Below are positions 9,072-19,196 of a DNA stretch of 64,000 nucleotides, piece after piece; position 1 is the first letter of the stretch, and the number at the start of each line of letters is the position of its first letter. Under the pieces are notes generated by a model. It searched no databases and was not told the origin of the DNA. It worked only from the letters and a program-made list of their open reading frames with translations. The stretch lies in NCBI GenBank assembly GCA_963786305.1, contig CAWAYL010000021.1, forward strand, positions 1-64,000. The letters are read 5' to 3'. A program made the translations under genes and the position numbers. The DNA is from CAKZLS01 sp963786305 (GTDB lineage Bacteria; Pseudomonadota; Alphaproteobacteria; Rhodospirillales; Defluviicoccaceae).

Positions 9072-10004
9072 TCAATCGAACCGGATACGCGGGTTGAGGT
9101 AGGTGTAACCGACGTCGGCGACGGTCTGGGTGGCGGTGGCGACGAACACGGCGACCATGGCGCAGGCCTCGATCAGGAAGATGTCCTGATTGAGCGACGC
9201 CTCCAGCAGCAGCGCCCCGAACCCCTTGTAGGCGAAGAAGAACTCGACGACGATCACGCCCGACAACAGCCAGTTGATCTGCAGGGTGATCACCGTGAAC
9301 GGCGCGATCAGGGCGTTGCGCAGCGCGTGGCGCATGATGACCCGGCGGTACGGCAGTCCCTTGAGGACGGCGGTGCGGATGTAGGGCGTGGTCATCACCT
9401 CCGCCATGGACGCTCGCGTCATGCGTGTCACGTAACCGAAATCATAGAGCACCAGAACCATCACCGGCAGGACCAGTTGCCGCCAGTCGAAGCCATTGGT
9501 CATGGTGCTGGTGCCCGGCAGCCATCCCAGCCAGAACACGAAGATGGCGGCGAGGAACACGGCGCTGGCGAACTCGGGGACCGACGTGGTGACGATGCTG
9601 GTCACCGAGATGGTGCGGTCGAGCCTGGAGCCCTCGCGCATGCCGGCGAGCACGCCGAGGATCAGCGACAGCGGGATCATCATCGCGAATGTCCAGAAGC
9701 CGAGAATGGCGGTGTTCCACAGCCTCGGCCAGAGAACCTCGGAGACCGGCACCTTGAACCGGATGGACTCGCCGAAATCGCCGGTCACGAAGTTGCCGAG
9801 CCACGACGCGTAGCGCGCCCAGACCGGCTCGAAGTAGCCGTGCGCCTCGAGCCAGAGGGTGCGTTGCTCCTCGCTGCTGTAGGGACCGAGCACCTTGGTG
9901 GCGACGTTTCCCGGCGTCAGCTCCAGCAGCAAGAAGAGAAGGATGGAAACCACCAGCATGGTCAGCATCATGGCGCCGAGACGCCGGAGGATGAACAGGA
10001 CCAT
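9072..10004 (-). CDS. ABC importer permease, DppB/OppB type
   Basis: Inner-membrane permease of 310 residues with six predicted helices. It starts with the typical FILRRLGAMMLTMLVVSILLF helix (shown only in part) and the TPGN motif of the DppB N-terminus. The EAA region is IRTAVLKGLPYRRVIMRHALRN-like near residue 205. It is the second gene of the operon, between the binding protein and the DppC-like permease. With its partner it makes the translocation path. Confidence 0.92.
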   Translation of the reverse strand: MVLFILRRLGAMMLTMLVVSILLFLLLELTPGNVATKVLGPYSSEEQRTLWLEAHGYFEPVWARYASWLGNFVTGDFGESIRFKVPVSEVLWPRLWNTAILGFWTFAMMIPLSLILGVLAGMREGSRLDRTISVTSIVTTSVPEFASAVFLAAIFVFWLGWLPGTSTMTNGFDWRQLVLPVMVLVLYDFGYVTRMTRASMAEVMTTPYIRTAVLKGLPYRRVIMRHALRNALIAPFTVITLQINWLLSGVIVVEFFFAYKGFGALLLEASLNQDIFLIEACAMVAVFVATATQTVADVGYTYLNPRIRFD

Positions 10005-10051
10005 CAGTTACCGGTTTGTTTATTGTTCATTGGCGTGGTCCTGGAACGCTG

Positions 10052-11757
10052 TCAGGACATCCAGACCTTGTTGTAGTGATGCTCCTCGGCCGGCTGCACG
10101 TAGATGTTCTTGACCCGGTCGTTGGCGGTGATGAATACCGAGCGCCACGAAGACTGAGAGATGATGGCGTCGTCTTGCAAGATCTTCTCGAGCTTGGCCA
10201 TCACCTCGCGGCGCTCGATGGCGTCGAGGATTCCTCCCGCTTCGTCGAGCAGCGCGTCGAACTCGGGGTTGGCGTAATTGGTTTCGTTCCAGGCGACGCC
10301 GCTGCGATAGGCCAGGTTCAGGACCTGTGTGCCGAGAGCCCGGTGGGTCCATGATGTGAAACCGAAGGGTGTCGACATCCAGCGATCCCAATAGGTGCCG
10401 CCGGGCATGACGTTGATGGCGATGTCGATGCCGGCGGGCAGGCACATCTCGCGCAGCGCCTTGCAGGCGTTCTGCTCCCAGGTGGGATTGGCGACGCAGT
10501 CGATGGTGAGCTTGATGCCGTCGGGATATCCGGCCTCGGCCATCCGCTTCCTGGCGAGGTCGTAATCCTGTTTCAACCGCGGCAGATCGGCATACTCCGG
10601 GTGAATCGGCGCCACGTGATGGTCCTCGCCGACGGCGCCCCGCCCCTGGTAGACGATGCGGAGAATTTCGTCCTGATCGACGCAGGCCTGGATGGCCTGG
10701 CGCAGCGCCTTGTTGTCGAACGGCTTCTCGGTCACCCGCATGCGCGCGACGCCGCACTGCGCCGTCAAGGTGGAGTACACGGTCAGATTGGGGATCGCTT
10801 CGTGCGTCGCCACCTGCTCGATGCCGGTGCGGAAATTGAGATCCACCTGGTCGGACGCCAGAGCCGCCAGTTGCGCCGCCGCGTCGTCGCCGTGATCGAT
10901 GTAGGTGATCTGGTCGAGATAGACGTCGCCGCCCCACCACGGCGCGTCCTTGCGCTTGACGAGCACGGCCTTTTCGCCGACCGCGAAGTCGGTAAGCGTG
11001 AAAGGTCCGGTTCCGACCGGGTTCTTCGACAGATCGCCGCCGTCTTCTTCAAAACGACGGTGCACGATCAGCGCGGGATAGTCGGCCATGCTCTCGGGGA
11101 GCGACAGATCCGGGATCACGAGGTTGAAGCGGACGGTATGATCGTCGACCTTTTCGAGTACCCCCTCGGCCCCCATCGTCGACATCACCGGCTTGCCTTC
11201 GTCGTCCTTTTTGCCGGTATCCACCGTCGTGGTCATGGAGCTGAACCGGCCCTGGTTCGATGAGCCCGTTTTCGGGTCGAGCCAGCGGCGGAAGTTGTAG
11301 ATGACATCGTCGGCGGTGAAGTCGTCGCCGTTGGACCACTTGACGCCCTTGCGCAGATGGAATGTCCAGGTCTTGAGGTCGTCCGACGCCTCCCAGCTTT
11401 CGGCCAGATAGGGCTCGGCGAAGTTCTCGTGACTGATCCGCACCAACGGCTCGATCACGTGCCGCGCCACGTTGCCCTTCTCCGCCCAGTCGTAGGTGGC
11501 GGGATCGGTGATTTCCTTGACGTTCATCGAGCACCTCAGATTGCCGCCGAACTCGGGCGTGTCATCCCCGCCGCGCGGGCATCGCCGACCAACCCGTCGC
11601 CGCCGGGGATCCCCGCCATGGCGTAAGCGGCCGCCGCCGAGACGCCGAGCACCGTCGCGGTGCGCAAAAACTCACGACGGCCGACCCGCCCGTCGCGCAA
11701 CCGCTCATTCAATTCGGAGATGTAAGGATGAAGTCTGTTAGAACGGCTTTCCGCCAT
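10052..11757 (-). CDS. Family-5 ABC substrate-binding protein, Tat-exported (one frameshift)
   Basis: The gene is read in two frames. The N-terminal part (start ATG at 11757, or 11763, both behind GGAGGGA) carries a twin-arginine signal: GRVGRREFLRTATVLGVSA. The main part, from about 11565 down to 10052, is an SBP_bac_5 protein (SMNVKEITDPATYDWAEK..., then LAESWEASDDLKTWTFHLRK). Adding one base to the C4 run at 11566-11569 (G4 on the coding strand) joins them as ..GDARAAGDDTPEFGGNL. That would be a binding protein of about 568 residues. It should capture the substrate in the periplasm for the permeases encoded next. The single missing base is either an assembly error or a recent lesion. Confidence 0.85.
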
Positions 11758-12078
11758 GGTCATTCCCTCCAAACGCATCAATAGAATAAAAAAAAACCGT
11801 TCTTCGGAGCTCAAAGTAATACTGATAATTTATTCTGAAAAAAATAAATCGATCCCGATACCTTGGCGTTAATGTTTTCGTCAAATCGCCTTCAGGCACA
11901 ATGATGTTATCGATATATGCATTTTTATCCAGCAAATCTTATTAAACAAACTCGAATGAACGCTGTCAAACCAAAACCGGACTTTTGCCTTCCCGGACGT
12001 TTTCTATTTCGTTTCAATCGCGGACGATTCGGTTTATCTCTGAGCATTCGACATGATTTGGGGTTGAAGGGTCGCGTG
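11758..12078. other. Divergent intergenic region between the ABC operon and the DUF4168 gene
   Basis: About 320 bp, clearly more AT-rich than the surroundings. It should hold the promoter of the leftward ABC importer operon and that of the rightward DUF4168 gene. I see no convincing palindrome or known operator in it. Confidence 0.5.
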
Positions 12079-12441
12079 ATGATTATGGCCGCCAGGCTTT
12101 CTGTTCCGGTGTTGTTGCTTTCGCTTTTGTTCGCCGCATCCGGCGGCGTGTCCGCCTTTGCGCAAGGCGGGTACGGTGACGCCAAGCTCAAGTCCTACGT
12201 CGAGGCGGCAATCCAGGTGCAGGACCTCATGACGGCGTACAAGCCGCGGGTCGAGGCGGCGGATTCGCCCGGACGCGCCGACACGCTGCGCCGCGAAGCC
12301 AAGGGCAAGATGGACGCCGCCATCGACCGGACGCCCGGTATCACCATGGACGAATACATCGAGATCCTGTTGGCGGCGCGAAACGACCCGGCGCTGCACG
12401 GCCGGATCGACACCCTCTACCGCGCCGCCAAGGGTCGCTGA
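12079..12441 (+). CDS. Small exported DUF4168-type protein
   Basis: A 120-residue protein from ATG 12079 (ATG 12085 is also possible); the longer upstream extension looks untranslated. Residues 1-30 are a Sec signal peptide (VPVLLLSLLFAASGGVSAFAQ). The mature part has the conserved features of the DUF4168 family: a helix with Glu and Gln, then KMDAAIDRTPGITMDEYIEI and a final DPALHGRIDTLY. The role of the family is unknown; it is periplasmic by prediction. Its 3' end overlaps the end of prmA on the other strand by 25 bp. Confidence 0.7.
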   Translation: MIMAARLSVPVLLLSLLFAASGGVSAFAQGGYGDAKLKSYVEAAIQVQDLMTAYKPRVEAADSPGRADTLRREAKGKMDAAIDRTPGITMDEYIEILLAARNDPALHGRIDTLYRAAKGR

Positions 12442-13364
12442 CGAGAGCCTTGCGGCCCCGCCGGCCGCTCGACGATAAGGGTCTGCCAATCGTCGATGGT
12501 GATACGCCGCCGCAGGCGCAGTCCGACGGCGCGGTGCGCCGCCAGCACGTCATCGCCGTCCCGCGTCAGAAACCCCGAGAGGACCGCAATGCCGCCGGGA
12601 GCCAGGTGAGCCGAGAGATCGCGCGCCATGCGCTTCAACGGCCGCGCCAGGATATTGCAGACAACGAGATCGAAGGGTCGCAGGCGGCGCACAAGCGGCG
12701 CCGCGTAACCGTCGGCCCGGACCGCCCGGACCCGGTCGCCGACGCCGTTCAGCCGCGCATTGGTCCGCGTCACGCCGACCGACGCGGCATCGATGTCCGC
12801 GGCGACCACCGGAACCCGCCACGCCTTGGCCATGGCGATGGCGAGAATTCCCGAGCCGCAGCCCATGTCGAGAGCCCGCGCGAACCGCCGGCGCGAGAGG
12901 TGGCCGATGGCCACGAGGCAGCCGGACGTGGATCCGTGGCGCCCCGAACCGAAGGCGACGGCGGGATCGACCCACAGCCCGATCCGAGACGGCGGCGGCG
13001 GACCGTCGAAATGCGAGCCATGGATGAAGAACCGGCCGATCGCGATGGGCGGAAACTGGGCCAGGTTGTCCGCCACCCAATCTCTCGGCGCCACGGCTTC
13101 CACCTGGACCTCCGGGACCGCCATGCCCTCGGCCGCCGCCGCCAGTTCGACGGCGATCGCCAGCGTCGCCGGATCGGGCCGGGTTGCGCACAGTCCCTCG
13201 AGGCGCCAGCGGCCGCCGTCGCCTTCCGTTCGCGTCAGCGCCGTGCAAAACTGCTCGATCGCCGCCTCGAAGGCATCCGCCGCCGCGCCCGGCGCCGCGA
13301 CGCGGATCCGCCACAGGCCGCCATCCATCCGATCGTCCATCCGATCGTCTATCGGATTGTCCAT
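12417..13364 (-). CDS. prmA: Ribosomal protein L11 methyltransferase
   Basis: SAM-dependent methyltransferase of 315 residues that trimethylates ribosomal protein L11. The C-terminal Rossmann domain has the binding loop LDMGCGSGILAIA (165-177), the post-motif VVAADID and the catalytic loop VVCNILARPL. Upstream, the substrate-side motif AFGSGRHGSTSG matches the FGTGxHxTT of PrmA. The start ATG at 13364 shares one base with the uvrD stop (TGATG), implying translational coupling. The first 15 residues contain a short MDDR repeat, which mirrors a small DNA repeat at 13321-13364. Confidence 0.88.
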   Translation of the reverse strand: MDNPIDDRMDDRMDGGLWRIRVAAPGAAADAFEAAIEQFCTALTRTEGDGGRWRLEGLCATRPDPATLAIAVELAAAAEGMAVPEVQVEAVAPRDWVADNLAQFPPIAIGRFFIHGSHFDGPPPPSRIGLWVDPAVAFGSGRHGSTSGCLVAIGHLSRRRFARALDMGCGSGILAIAMAKAWRVPVVAADIDAASVGVTRTNARLNGVGDRVRAVRADGYAAPLVRRLRPFDLVVCNILARPLKRMARDLSAHLAPGGIAVLSGFLTRDGDDVLAAHRAVGLRLRRRITIDDWQTLIVERPAGPQGSRQRPLAAR

Positions 13365-15637
13365 CAGGCGGCTTCGACGAAGCTGTGAAGCACCTTTTTC
13401 GATCCCGCCTTGTCGAAATCGATCTCCAGCTTGTCGCCGTCGACCACGCGCACCCGGCCGTAGCCGAACTTCTGATGGAAGATGCGCTGGCCCACCTCGA
13501 ACGGCCGCGCCGGCGCCTCCCGGGGCGCGACCCGTTGCGAGACCCCGTCGATCAGCGGCGCTTTCCGCCGGCCGGCGGCATTGCCGCGATCGGCGAAACC
13601 GCCCGGCGGTTCGTCCCAGCCGCCGCCGAGACCCTGGGCATGGCTCGCGTACATCCCCTGCGGCCCCCTCGGTTCCGTATGGTCCTCCGGCAATTCGGCG
13701 ATGAACCGCGACGGCGCCGCGTTCTGCCAGTAGCCATAGACCCGCCGGCTGTCGGCGCAGCACACCACCGCGCGCTTGCGCGCCCGGGTCAGACCCACGT
13801 AGGCGAGCCGGCGCTCCTCCTCGAGCGCGGCCGTGCCGCCCTGGTCGAGCGCGCGCTGGTGCGGAAACAGCCCCTCTTCCCAACCGGGCAGGAACACGGT
13901 GTCGAATTCGAGACCCTTGGCGCTGTGCAGGGTCATCAGGGTCACTTTGTCGTCACCGGCCATCTCGTCGTTGTCCATGACCAGGCTCACGTGCTCGAGA
14001 AAAGCGCCCAGGCTTTCGAACTCGGCGAGCGCGGCCACCAATTCCTTCAGGTTTTCGAGGCGGCCCGGCGCCTCGGGGCTGCGATCGTTCTGCCACATCG
14101 CCGTATAACCGGACTCGTCGAGCATCTGTTTGGCCAGTTCGGGATGCGCCATCGCCGTCATCAGCCCCCGCCACCGGGCGAAGTCGGCGAGAAACCCCGC
14201 CAGCGTCTGGCGGGCGCGCGGCTTCAATTCGTCGGTTCCCACCAGCCGCGCCGCGGCGGCGCTCAACGACGAGTCCTCGGCCCGCGCCAGCAGATGGATG
14301 GCGCGCAGGCTGGCGGCGCCGAGGCCGCGCTTCGGCACGTTGACGATCCGCTCGAACGCGAGATCGTCGTCGGGCTGCACCAGGACCCGGAAGTAGGCGA
14401 TGGAATCGCGGATCTCCTGACGCTCGTAAAAGCGCGCGCCGCCGATCACCCGGTACGGCAGACCGATGGTGATCAGCCGTTCCTCGAACTCGCGGGTCTG
14501 GAAACCGGCGCGCACGAGGACCGCCATCTGGTTGAGCGCGTGCCCCTTGGCCTGAAGCGCCTCCATTTCCTCGCAGACGGCGCGCGCCTCGTCCTCGCCA
14601 TCCCAGGCGCCCTGGACAACGACTTTCTCGCCCTCGTCGACGGGGGTCCAGAGCGTCTTGCCGAGCCGGCCCTGGTTGTGGGCGATCAACCCGGAAGCGG
14701 CCGCGAGAATGTGCGGCGTCGAGCGGTAGTTGCACTCGAGGCGGACCACGCGGGCGCCCGGAAAATCCTTCTCGAAACGGAGGATATTGCCGACCTCGGC
14801 GCCGCGCCACGAGTAGATGGACTGATCGTCGTCGCCGACGCAGCAGATGTTGCGATGGAGCTGCCCCAGCGCCCGGATCCATAGATACTGGGCGACATTG
14901 GTATCCTGGTATTCGTCCACCAGGAGATAACGGAACCGGTTTTGGTACTTGCGGAGCACCTCCGCGTCCTCGCGGAACAGCGTCAGGCAGTGCAGCAGCA
15001 GATCACCGAAGTCGGCGGCATTGAACACCCGCAGCCGCTCCTGATAGTCGCGATAGATTTCGAGCACCCAGCCGTCGGCGGCGTCGGCGCCCTCGGCCTC
15101 GGAGACCCGATCGGGCGTGAGGCCGCGGTCCTTCCAACGCTGGATGACGCCCATCACCATCCGGGGGGGCGATTTCTTCGCGTCGACATTGCGGGCTTCC
15201 AGCAACTGCTTGATCAGGCGCAGCTGATCGTCGGTATCGAGAATGGTGAAGTTCGGCTTGAGACCCACGCGCTCCGCGTGGGCGCGCAGGATCCGCGCCG
15301 CGAGAGCATGAAACGTGCCGACCCACCACCCCTCCACCGAGCATTGGAGCAGCCCGGCCACCCGCTCGCGCATTTCGCGCGCCGCCTTGTTGGTGAAGGT
15401 CACCGCCATCACCTGCCACGGCCGCGCCTTGTTGCCCGCAAGAATATGGGCGAGCCGCGTGGTCAGCACGCGTGTCTTGCCGGTACCGGCGCCGGCGAGC
15501 ACCAGCAGGGGCCCGTCGGTGGCCCGCACCGCCTCGCATTGCGCCGCGTTCAGGCCGTCCAGGTGAACCGATTGGGGCAGTGGCGGTGGCACCAGCGGCC
15601 GCGGCGGCGTGTCCATGAGATCGAATGGATCAGGCAT
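13364..15637 (-). CDS. uvrD: UvrD/PcrA-type DNA helicase
   Basis: Superfamily 1A 3'-5' helicase, 757 residues, active in nucleotide excision and mismatch repair. Motif I is AGAGTGKT (48-55), motif II is VDEYQDTN, motif III is GDDDQSIYSWRGA, and motif V is LMTLHSAKGLEFDTVFL, followed by motif VI near VGLTRARKRAVV. The C-terminal 50 residues form the PcrA/UvrD tudor-like tail (VGQRIFHQKFGYGRV). The length is normal. It is upstream of prmA in the same transcript. Confidence 0.95.
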   Translation of the reverse strand: MPDPFDLMDTPPRPLVPPPLPQSVHLDGLNAAQCEAVRATDGPLLVLAGAGTGKTRVLTTRLAHILAGNKARPWQVMAVTFTNKAAREMRERVAGLLQCSVEGWWVGTFHALAARILRAHAERVGLKPNFTILDTDDQLRLIKQLLEARNVDAKKSPPRMVMGVIQRWKDRGLTPDRVSEAEGADAADGWVLEIYRDYQERLRVFNAADFGDLLLHCLTLFREDAEVLRKYQNRFRYLLVDEYQDTNVAQYLWIRALGQLHRNICCVGDDDQSIYSWRGAEVGNILRFEKDFPGARVVRLECNYRSTPHILAAASGLIAHNQGRLGKTLWTPVDEGEKVVVQGAWDGEDEARAVCEEMEALQAKGHALNQMAVLVRAGFQTREFEERLITIGLPYRVIGGARFYERQEIRDSIAYFRVLVQPDDDLAFERIVNVPKRGLGAASLRAIHLLARAEDSSLSAAAARLVGTDELKPRARQTLAGFLADFARWRGLMTAMAHPELAKQMLDESGYTAMWQNDRSPEAPGRLENLKELVAALAEFESLGAFLEHVSLVMDNDEMAGDDKVTLMTLHSAKGLEFDTVFLPGWEEGLFPHQRALDQGGTAALEEERRLAYVGLTRARKRAVVCCADSRRVYGYWQNAAPSRFIAELPEDHTEPRGPQGMYASHAQGLGGGWDEPPGGFADRGNAAGRRKAPLIDGVSQRVAPREAPARPFEVGQRIFHQKFGYGRVRVVDGDKLEIDFDKAGSKKVLHSFVEAA

Positions 15638-15799
15638 GCGTTCTATATAACATGCCGGTGCGGCCGCCGCCGTCGGTAAATGATCCCGGCCCGGGTCTTC
15701 ATTTTCTCGAGGGGGTTACGGCCGAACCGAGCGCGCCGCATTCGGCGATGGTCTGGCGAATTCGTGGTTTCGATTCGTGCGCGATATTGGTAAGGGCAA

Positions 15800-17590
15800 T
15801 CACCCGTGCTCCTCCCGGCGGTTCGACAGCAGCGCCTGCGTGTAGGCGTTGAAGGCATCGGTTTCTCGCAGGCACCCCGCGAATTTCCGGGTCTTCAGAT
15901 CCTCGACGACGGCAATCTGCGGTTCGCCGGACGTTCGCGTCAGTTTCATCGCGGTTTCCAGATTGTCGCTCACCGCCAGCATCGGCGGTTCGCGGCGGAC
16001 CACGTCCTCGGCGTAGACCAGATTGTCGAGGTGCGGGTCGAAAGCGGCCTCGCTGAGGTCGGCGAACGCGAGGGTGCCGACCAGCTTGCCGTCCTCGTCG
16101 ACAACAAAAAGCTGTCGCGACAGGGATCGCCGAAGCATTCGTTTCAACAGCCCGAGATTGACCTCGGGACCGATGACCTCGCAGCGCATGGTCATGAGCC
16201 GGCTGACGGGAATGCCGCGCAGCAGGTTGGCTTGAAAACCGCCATGGAGATCGAGGCCGCGCCCTTCCAGCACCCAGGTGAAGAACGACTGGCCGTGAAA
16301 CGGCCGGAAGATCACCACGCTGATGATCACCGCCATCATCACCGCGATGGTGATGTGGTAGTCGCCGGTCATCTCGAACACGATCAGGGTGGTGGAAATG
16401 GGGGCGCCGAGGACCGCCGCCGCCATCGCCCCCATGCCGATCACCGCGTAGGCGCCCGCGCCGGCCGATTGGTCCGGAAAAATACCGGTGACGACGATAC
16501 CATAGGCGCCGCCCAGGGTCACGCCCATGACCAGCGACGGACTGAACACCCCGCCGCCGAAACCGAAACCGAGACTGACGGCCGTCGCCACGAGTTTCGC
16601 GAGGCAGATCGCCACCAGCATCTGCAGCCCCAGCGAACCGGCCAGCGCCGTTTCCGTGACCGAGTAGCCGATACTCAGCACATGGGGAAACGGGATGGCG
16701 ATCAGCCCCACCAGCGCGCCGCCGATGGCGGGCCGTATCCAGGTGGGTCCCGGAAGCTTGCCGGCCAGGCTATCGAACAACTTCACCCCGCGCACGAACA
16801 CGACGGCGGCGATGCCGGCCAGGAGTCCGAGGCCGAGAATGGCGGGAAACTCCCAAATCGAGATCATGCTGTGCTCGACGAGGGCGAACGCCGGAAAATT
16901 GCCGAAGTAGGCGCGCGACACCATGGTACCGGTGACGCTGGCGATGACCACCGGGCCGAGCGAGCTGAGGGCGTAGTGTCCGATCACCACCTCGTTGGCG
17001 AACAGGGCGCCGGCGATGGGGGCGTTGAACGACGCGGCGACCGCGGCGGCCGCGCCGCATCCCAGCAAGGTGCGCGACAGCTGGTGGTTCATGTGCAGCC
17101 GGGCCGCTATCCAGCTTCCCAGCGTCGAGCCGAGATGCACCGCCGGACCTTCGCGGCCCACCGAGGCGCCGGCGCCGATGGAGGTGGCGCTGATCACCGC
17201 CGCCCAGAAACCCGTCCGCGCCGACATCTGACCACCGTGAAGGGCGCTCGCCTCGATGGCGTCGGGAATGCCATGCGGACGCCGCCCCGGCAGCAGGTGG
17301 CGAATCAGCAATCCGACGACGAGCCCGCCAATGGTCAACGCCGCCAGCGGCCGCCACCACGGCTGCCCGTCTCCGGTGATCCAAAGCATCTCATTGCTGC
17401 CGAGGAACAGCGTTTGCGCGAGGGTGATGGCCTCACGGAACACGATGATGGCGCCGCCCGTGCCGGCGCCCACCACCATGGCCAGAATGGTCAGGATCAG
17501 CATGTCGTGGCGCACCACCTGGCGCGCCTTCACCACCAACCGGTCCATGGCCGCGCGGACGCCGTTCATAACTAGCCTCGCGTGCTGCAA
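15800..17590 (-). CDS. ClC-family chloride channel/antiporter with CBS pair
   Basis: A 596-residue membrane protein with about ten helices in residues 30-440 followed by two CBS domains (about 460-590). Selectivity-filter motifs are present: PHGIPDA (a variant of GSGIP), SVGREGPAVHLGS at 143-155 with the gating Glu148, and GGGVFSPSLVMG. It moves chloride across the inner membrane, as a channel or as a Cl-/H+ antiporter; the sequence alone does not decide. An internal ATG at 17569 is an alternative start. It stands alone between uvrD and phoB. Confidence 0.92.
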   Translation of the reverse strand: MQHARLVMNGVRAAMDRLVVKARQVVRHDMLILTILAMVVGAGTGGAIIVFREAITLAQTLFLGSNEMLWITGDGQPWWRPLAALTIGGLVVGLLIRHLLPGRRPHGIPDAIEASALHGGQMSARTGFWAAVISATSIGAGASVGREGPAVHLGSTLGSWIAARLHMNHQLSRTLLGCGAAAAVAASFNAPIAGALFANEVVIGHYALSSLGPVVIASVTGTMVSRAYFGNFPAFALVEHSMISIWEFPAILGLGLLAGIAAVVFVRGVKLFDSLAGKLPGPTWIRPAIGGALVGLIAIPFPHVLSIGYSVTETALAGSLGLQMLVAICLAKLVATAVSLGFGFGGGVFSPSLVMGVTLGGAYGIVVTGIFPDQSAGAGAYAVIGMGAMAAAVLGAPISTTLIVFEMTGDYHITIAVMMAVIISVVIFRPFHGQSFFTWVLEGRGLDLHGGFQANLLRGIPVSRLMTMRCEVIGPEVNLGLLKRMLRRSLSRQLFVVDEDGKLVGTLAFADLSEAAFDPHLDNLVYAEDVVRREPPMLAVSDNLETAMKLTRTSGEPQIAVVEDLKTRKFAGCLRETDAFNAYTQALLSNRREEHG

Positions 17591-17669
17591 TTAAAGAATG
17601 ATCACACGCGAAGGAGTTTACACGGCCCCAGCGGTTTGAAAAGCTTTACGAATTAGGGAAATATCGCGA

Positions 17670-18362
17670 TCACATGGCCTGCGCGTCGAGCGCGTAGCCG
17701 GCGCCGCGGACGGTGCGGATGACATCCTCGCCGCCGTGCTCGCCGAGCGCCTTGCGCAGACGCCGGATGTGGACATCCACCGTTCGCGATTCGACGTGGA
17801 TATCGCGGCCCCAGACCCGGTCGAGAAGCTGCTCGCGCGAGAACACCCGGTCGGGCCGCTCCATGAATAGCTGCAACAGGCGGAACTCCGTCGGTCCGAG
17901 GTGGATCGGCTTTTCCCGGCGCTGCACCCGATGGGTCCCGAGATCCATCACGATGTCGCCGAAGCTCAGGTGCTCGTGGCCCAGCGACGGGCGCGATCGC
18001 CGCAGCACCGCGCGCACCCGCGCCACCAGTTCGCTCGGGGAGAACGGTTTCACCACGTAATCGTCGGCGCCGCTGTCGAGTCCGCGCACCCGGTCGCCCT
18101 CCTCGCCGCGCGCGGTCACCATGACGATGGGCAGATCCTTGGTTTCCGGCCGGCCGCGCAGCGCCTGGCAGACACGCAGGCCGGAAATGCCGGGCAGCAT
18201 CCAGTCGAGAACGATGAGATCCGGCTGTTGCTCCTCCGCCACCAGCAGCGCCTCTTCGCCGTCATAGGCGAGGGCGACGCTGCAGCCCTCCCGCTCGAAG
18301 TTGTATTTCAGCACCTCGGCCTGGGCTTCCTCGTCTTCCACGATCAGGATCTTCGGCTTCAT
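17670..18362 (-). CDS. phoB: Phosphate regulon response regulator
   Basis: OmpR/PhoB-type two-component regulator, 230 residues. The receiver domain has the acidic pocket (EDEE at 9-12), phospho-acceptor Asp53 in LIVLDWMLPG and the conserved Lys in VVKPFSPSE. The winged-helix DNA-binding domain spans about 130-226 (GPTEFRLLQLFMERPDRVFSREQLLDRVWG). It is the last gene of the phoR-pstSCAB-phoU-phoB run. When phosphorylated by PhoR under phosphate starvation it should bind Pho boxes, such as the one at 24066-24094. Confidence 0.95.
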   Translation of the reverse strand: MKPKILIVEDEEAQAEVLKYNFEREGCSVALAYDGEEALLVAEEQQPDLIVLDWMLPGISGLRVCQALRGRPETKDLPIVMVTARGEEGDRVRGLDSGADDYVVKPFSPSELVARVRAVLRRSRPSLGHEHLSFGDIVMDLGTHRVQRREKPIHLGPTEFRLLQLFMERPDRVFSREQLLDRVWGRDIHVESRTVDVHIRRLRKALGEHGGEDVIRTVRGAGYALDAQAM

Positions 18363-18406
18363 GGGTCGCGTTCCCCGTCCTCTCGCTGCTAATCGCTAAT
18401 CGCTCA

Positions 18407-19135
18407 TCATCGTTCGCTGGTGTTGCTCGCCGGGCGCATCACGGTGAAATTGGCCTCGTCGTCTTTCACCCGCTCGACCGCCGGCGCCTTGCCGCGAACC
18501 AGAAAGTGGGTCATTTCGGCGATATTGGTAGCGTGATCGCCGACGCGTTCGAGGTTCTTTGCGACGAACAGCAGATGGGTGCACGATGTGATGTTCCGCG
18601 GATCTTCCATCATGTACGTCAGCAGCTCGCGAAAGATACTGGTGTAAAGCGCGTCCGCCTCCTCATCGAGCTGACGGGTTCTGTCGGCCCTGTCGAGGTC
18701 GCGCGAGATATAGGAATCGAGCGCTTCCTTGAACATTTCCTGCGCCAGACGGCCGAGGCGGGCGACGGTGAAGGCCGGCGGCACGGGCGGCACCTCGGCG
18801 AGCGCCGACGTGCGTTTCGCCAGGTTCTTGGCATAGTCGCCGACGCGCTCGATCATGGCCGAGACCTTCAACGCGCCGATGACGTCGCGCAGGTCCTGTG
18901 CCATGGGTTGGCGCAACGCGAGAAGCGAGACAGCCAGCTGATCCACCTCGCTTTCCAGATCGTCGATACGCTGATCGGCCATGGCGACCTCGATGGCCTT
19001 CTCGGTGTCGCGGCGGATCAGCGCCTGCATGGCGTCGGCGAGCTGAACTTCGGCCAGTCCGCCCATTTCGGCGATGACGTTTCCGAGACGGTTGAGTTGC
19101 TCGTCGAAGGACTTGACGATGTGTTCTGACGGCAT
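18407..19135 (-). CDS. phoU: Phosphate signalling regulator PhoU
   Basis: All-helical protein of 242 residues with two PhoU repeats (about 15-105 and 118-205), each with metal-binding acidic motifs such as ERVGDYAKN and ERVGDHATNIAE. It links the state of the Pst transporter to PhoR and keeps the regulon off when phosphate is high. It lies between pstB and phoB, the usual place. Confidence 0.95.
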   Translation of the reverse strand: MPSEHIVKSFDEQLNRLGNVIAEMGGLAEVQLADAMQALIRRDTEKAIEVAMADQRIDDLESEVDQLAVSLLALRQPMAQDLRDVIGALKVSAMIERVGDYAKNLAKRTSALAEVPPVPPAFTVARLGRLAQEMFKEALDSYISRDLDRADRTRQLDEEADALYTSIFRELLTYMMEDPRNITSCTHLLFVAKNLERVGDHATNIAEMTHFLVRGKAPAVERVKDDEANFTVMRPASNTSER

Positions 19136-19158
19136 GCGGCGTATTCCTCTTCAGGGTC

Positions 19159-19188
19159 GGCGTGGCGTGGCGTGGCGTGGCGTGGCGG
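19159..19188. repeat. GGCGT pentanucleotide repeat between pstB and phoU
   Basis: Five tandem GGCGT units from 19159 followed by a partial unit, inside the 61-bp gap between pstB and phoU. It lies just before the phoU ribosome site. Such a tract can vary in length by slippage; any effect on phoU expression is speculation. Confidence 0.6.
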
Positions 19189-19196
19189 ACCAGGGC

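Noticed and set aside
13366..13883. Extended N-terminus for PrmA in the same frame
   Set aside because: The extension is antisense-like shadow of uvrD coding sequence in another frame; the TGATG junction at 13364 gives a normal PrmA length.
15806..17575. 589-codon frame opposite the ClC gene
   Set aside because: His/Arg/Asp-rich mirror of a well-supported channel gene.
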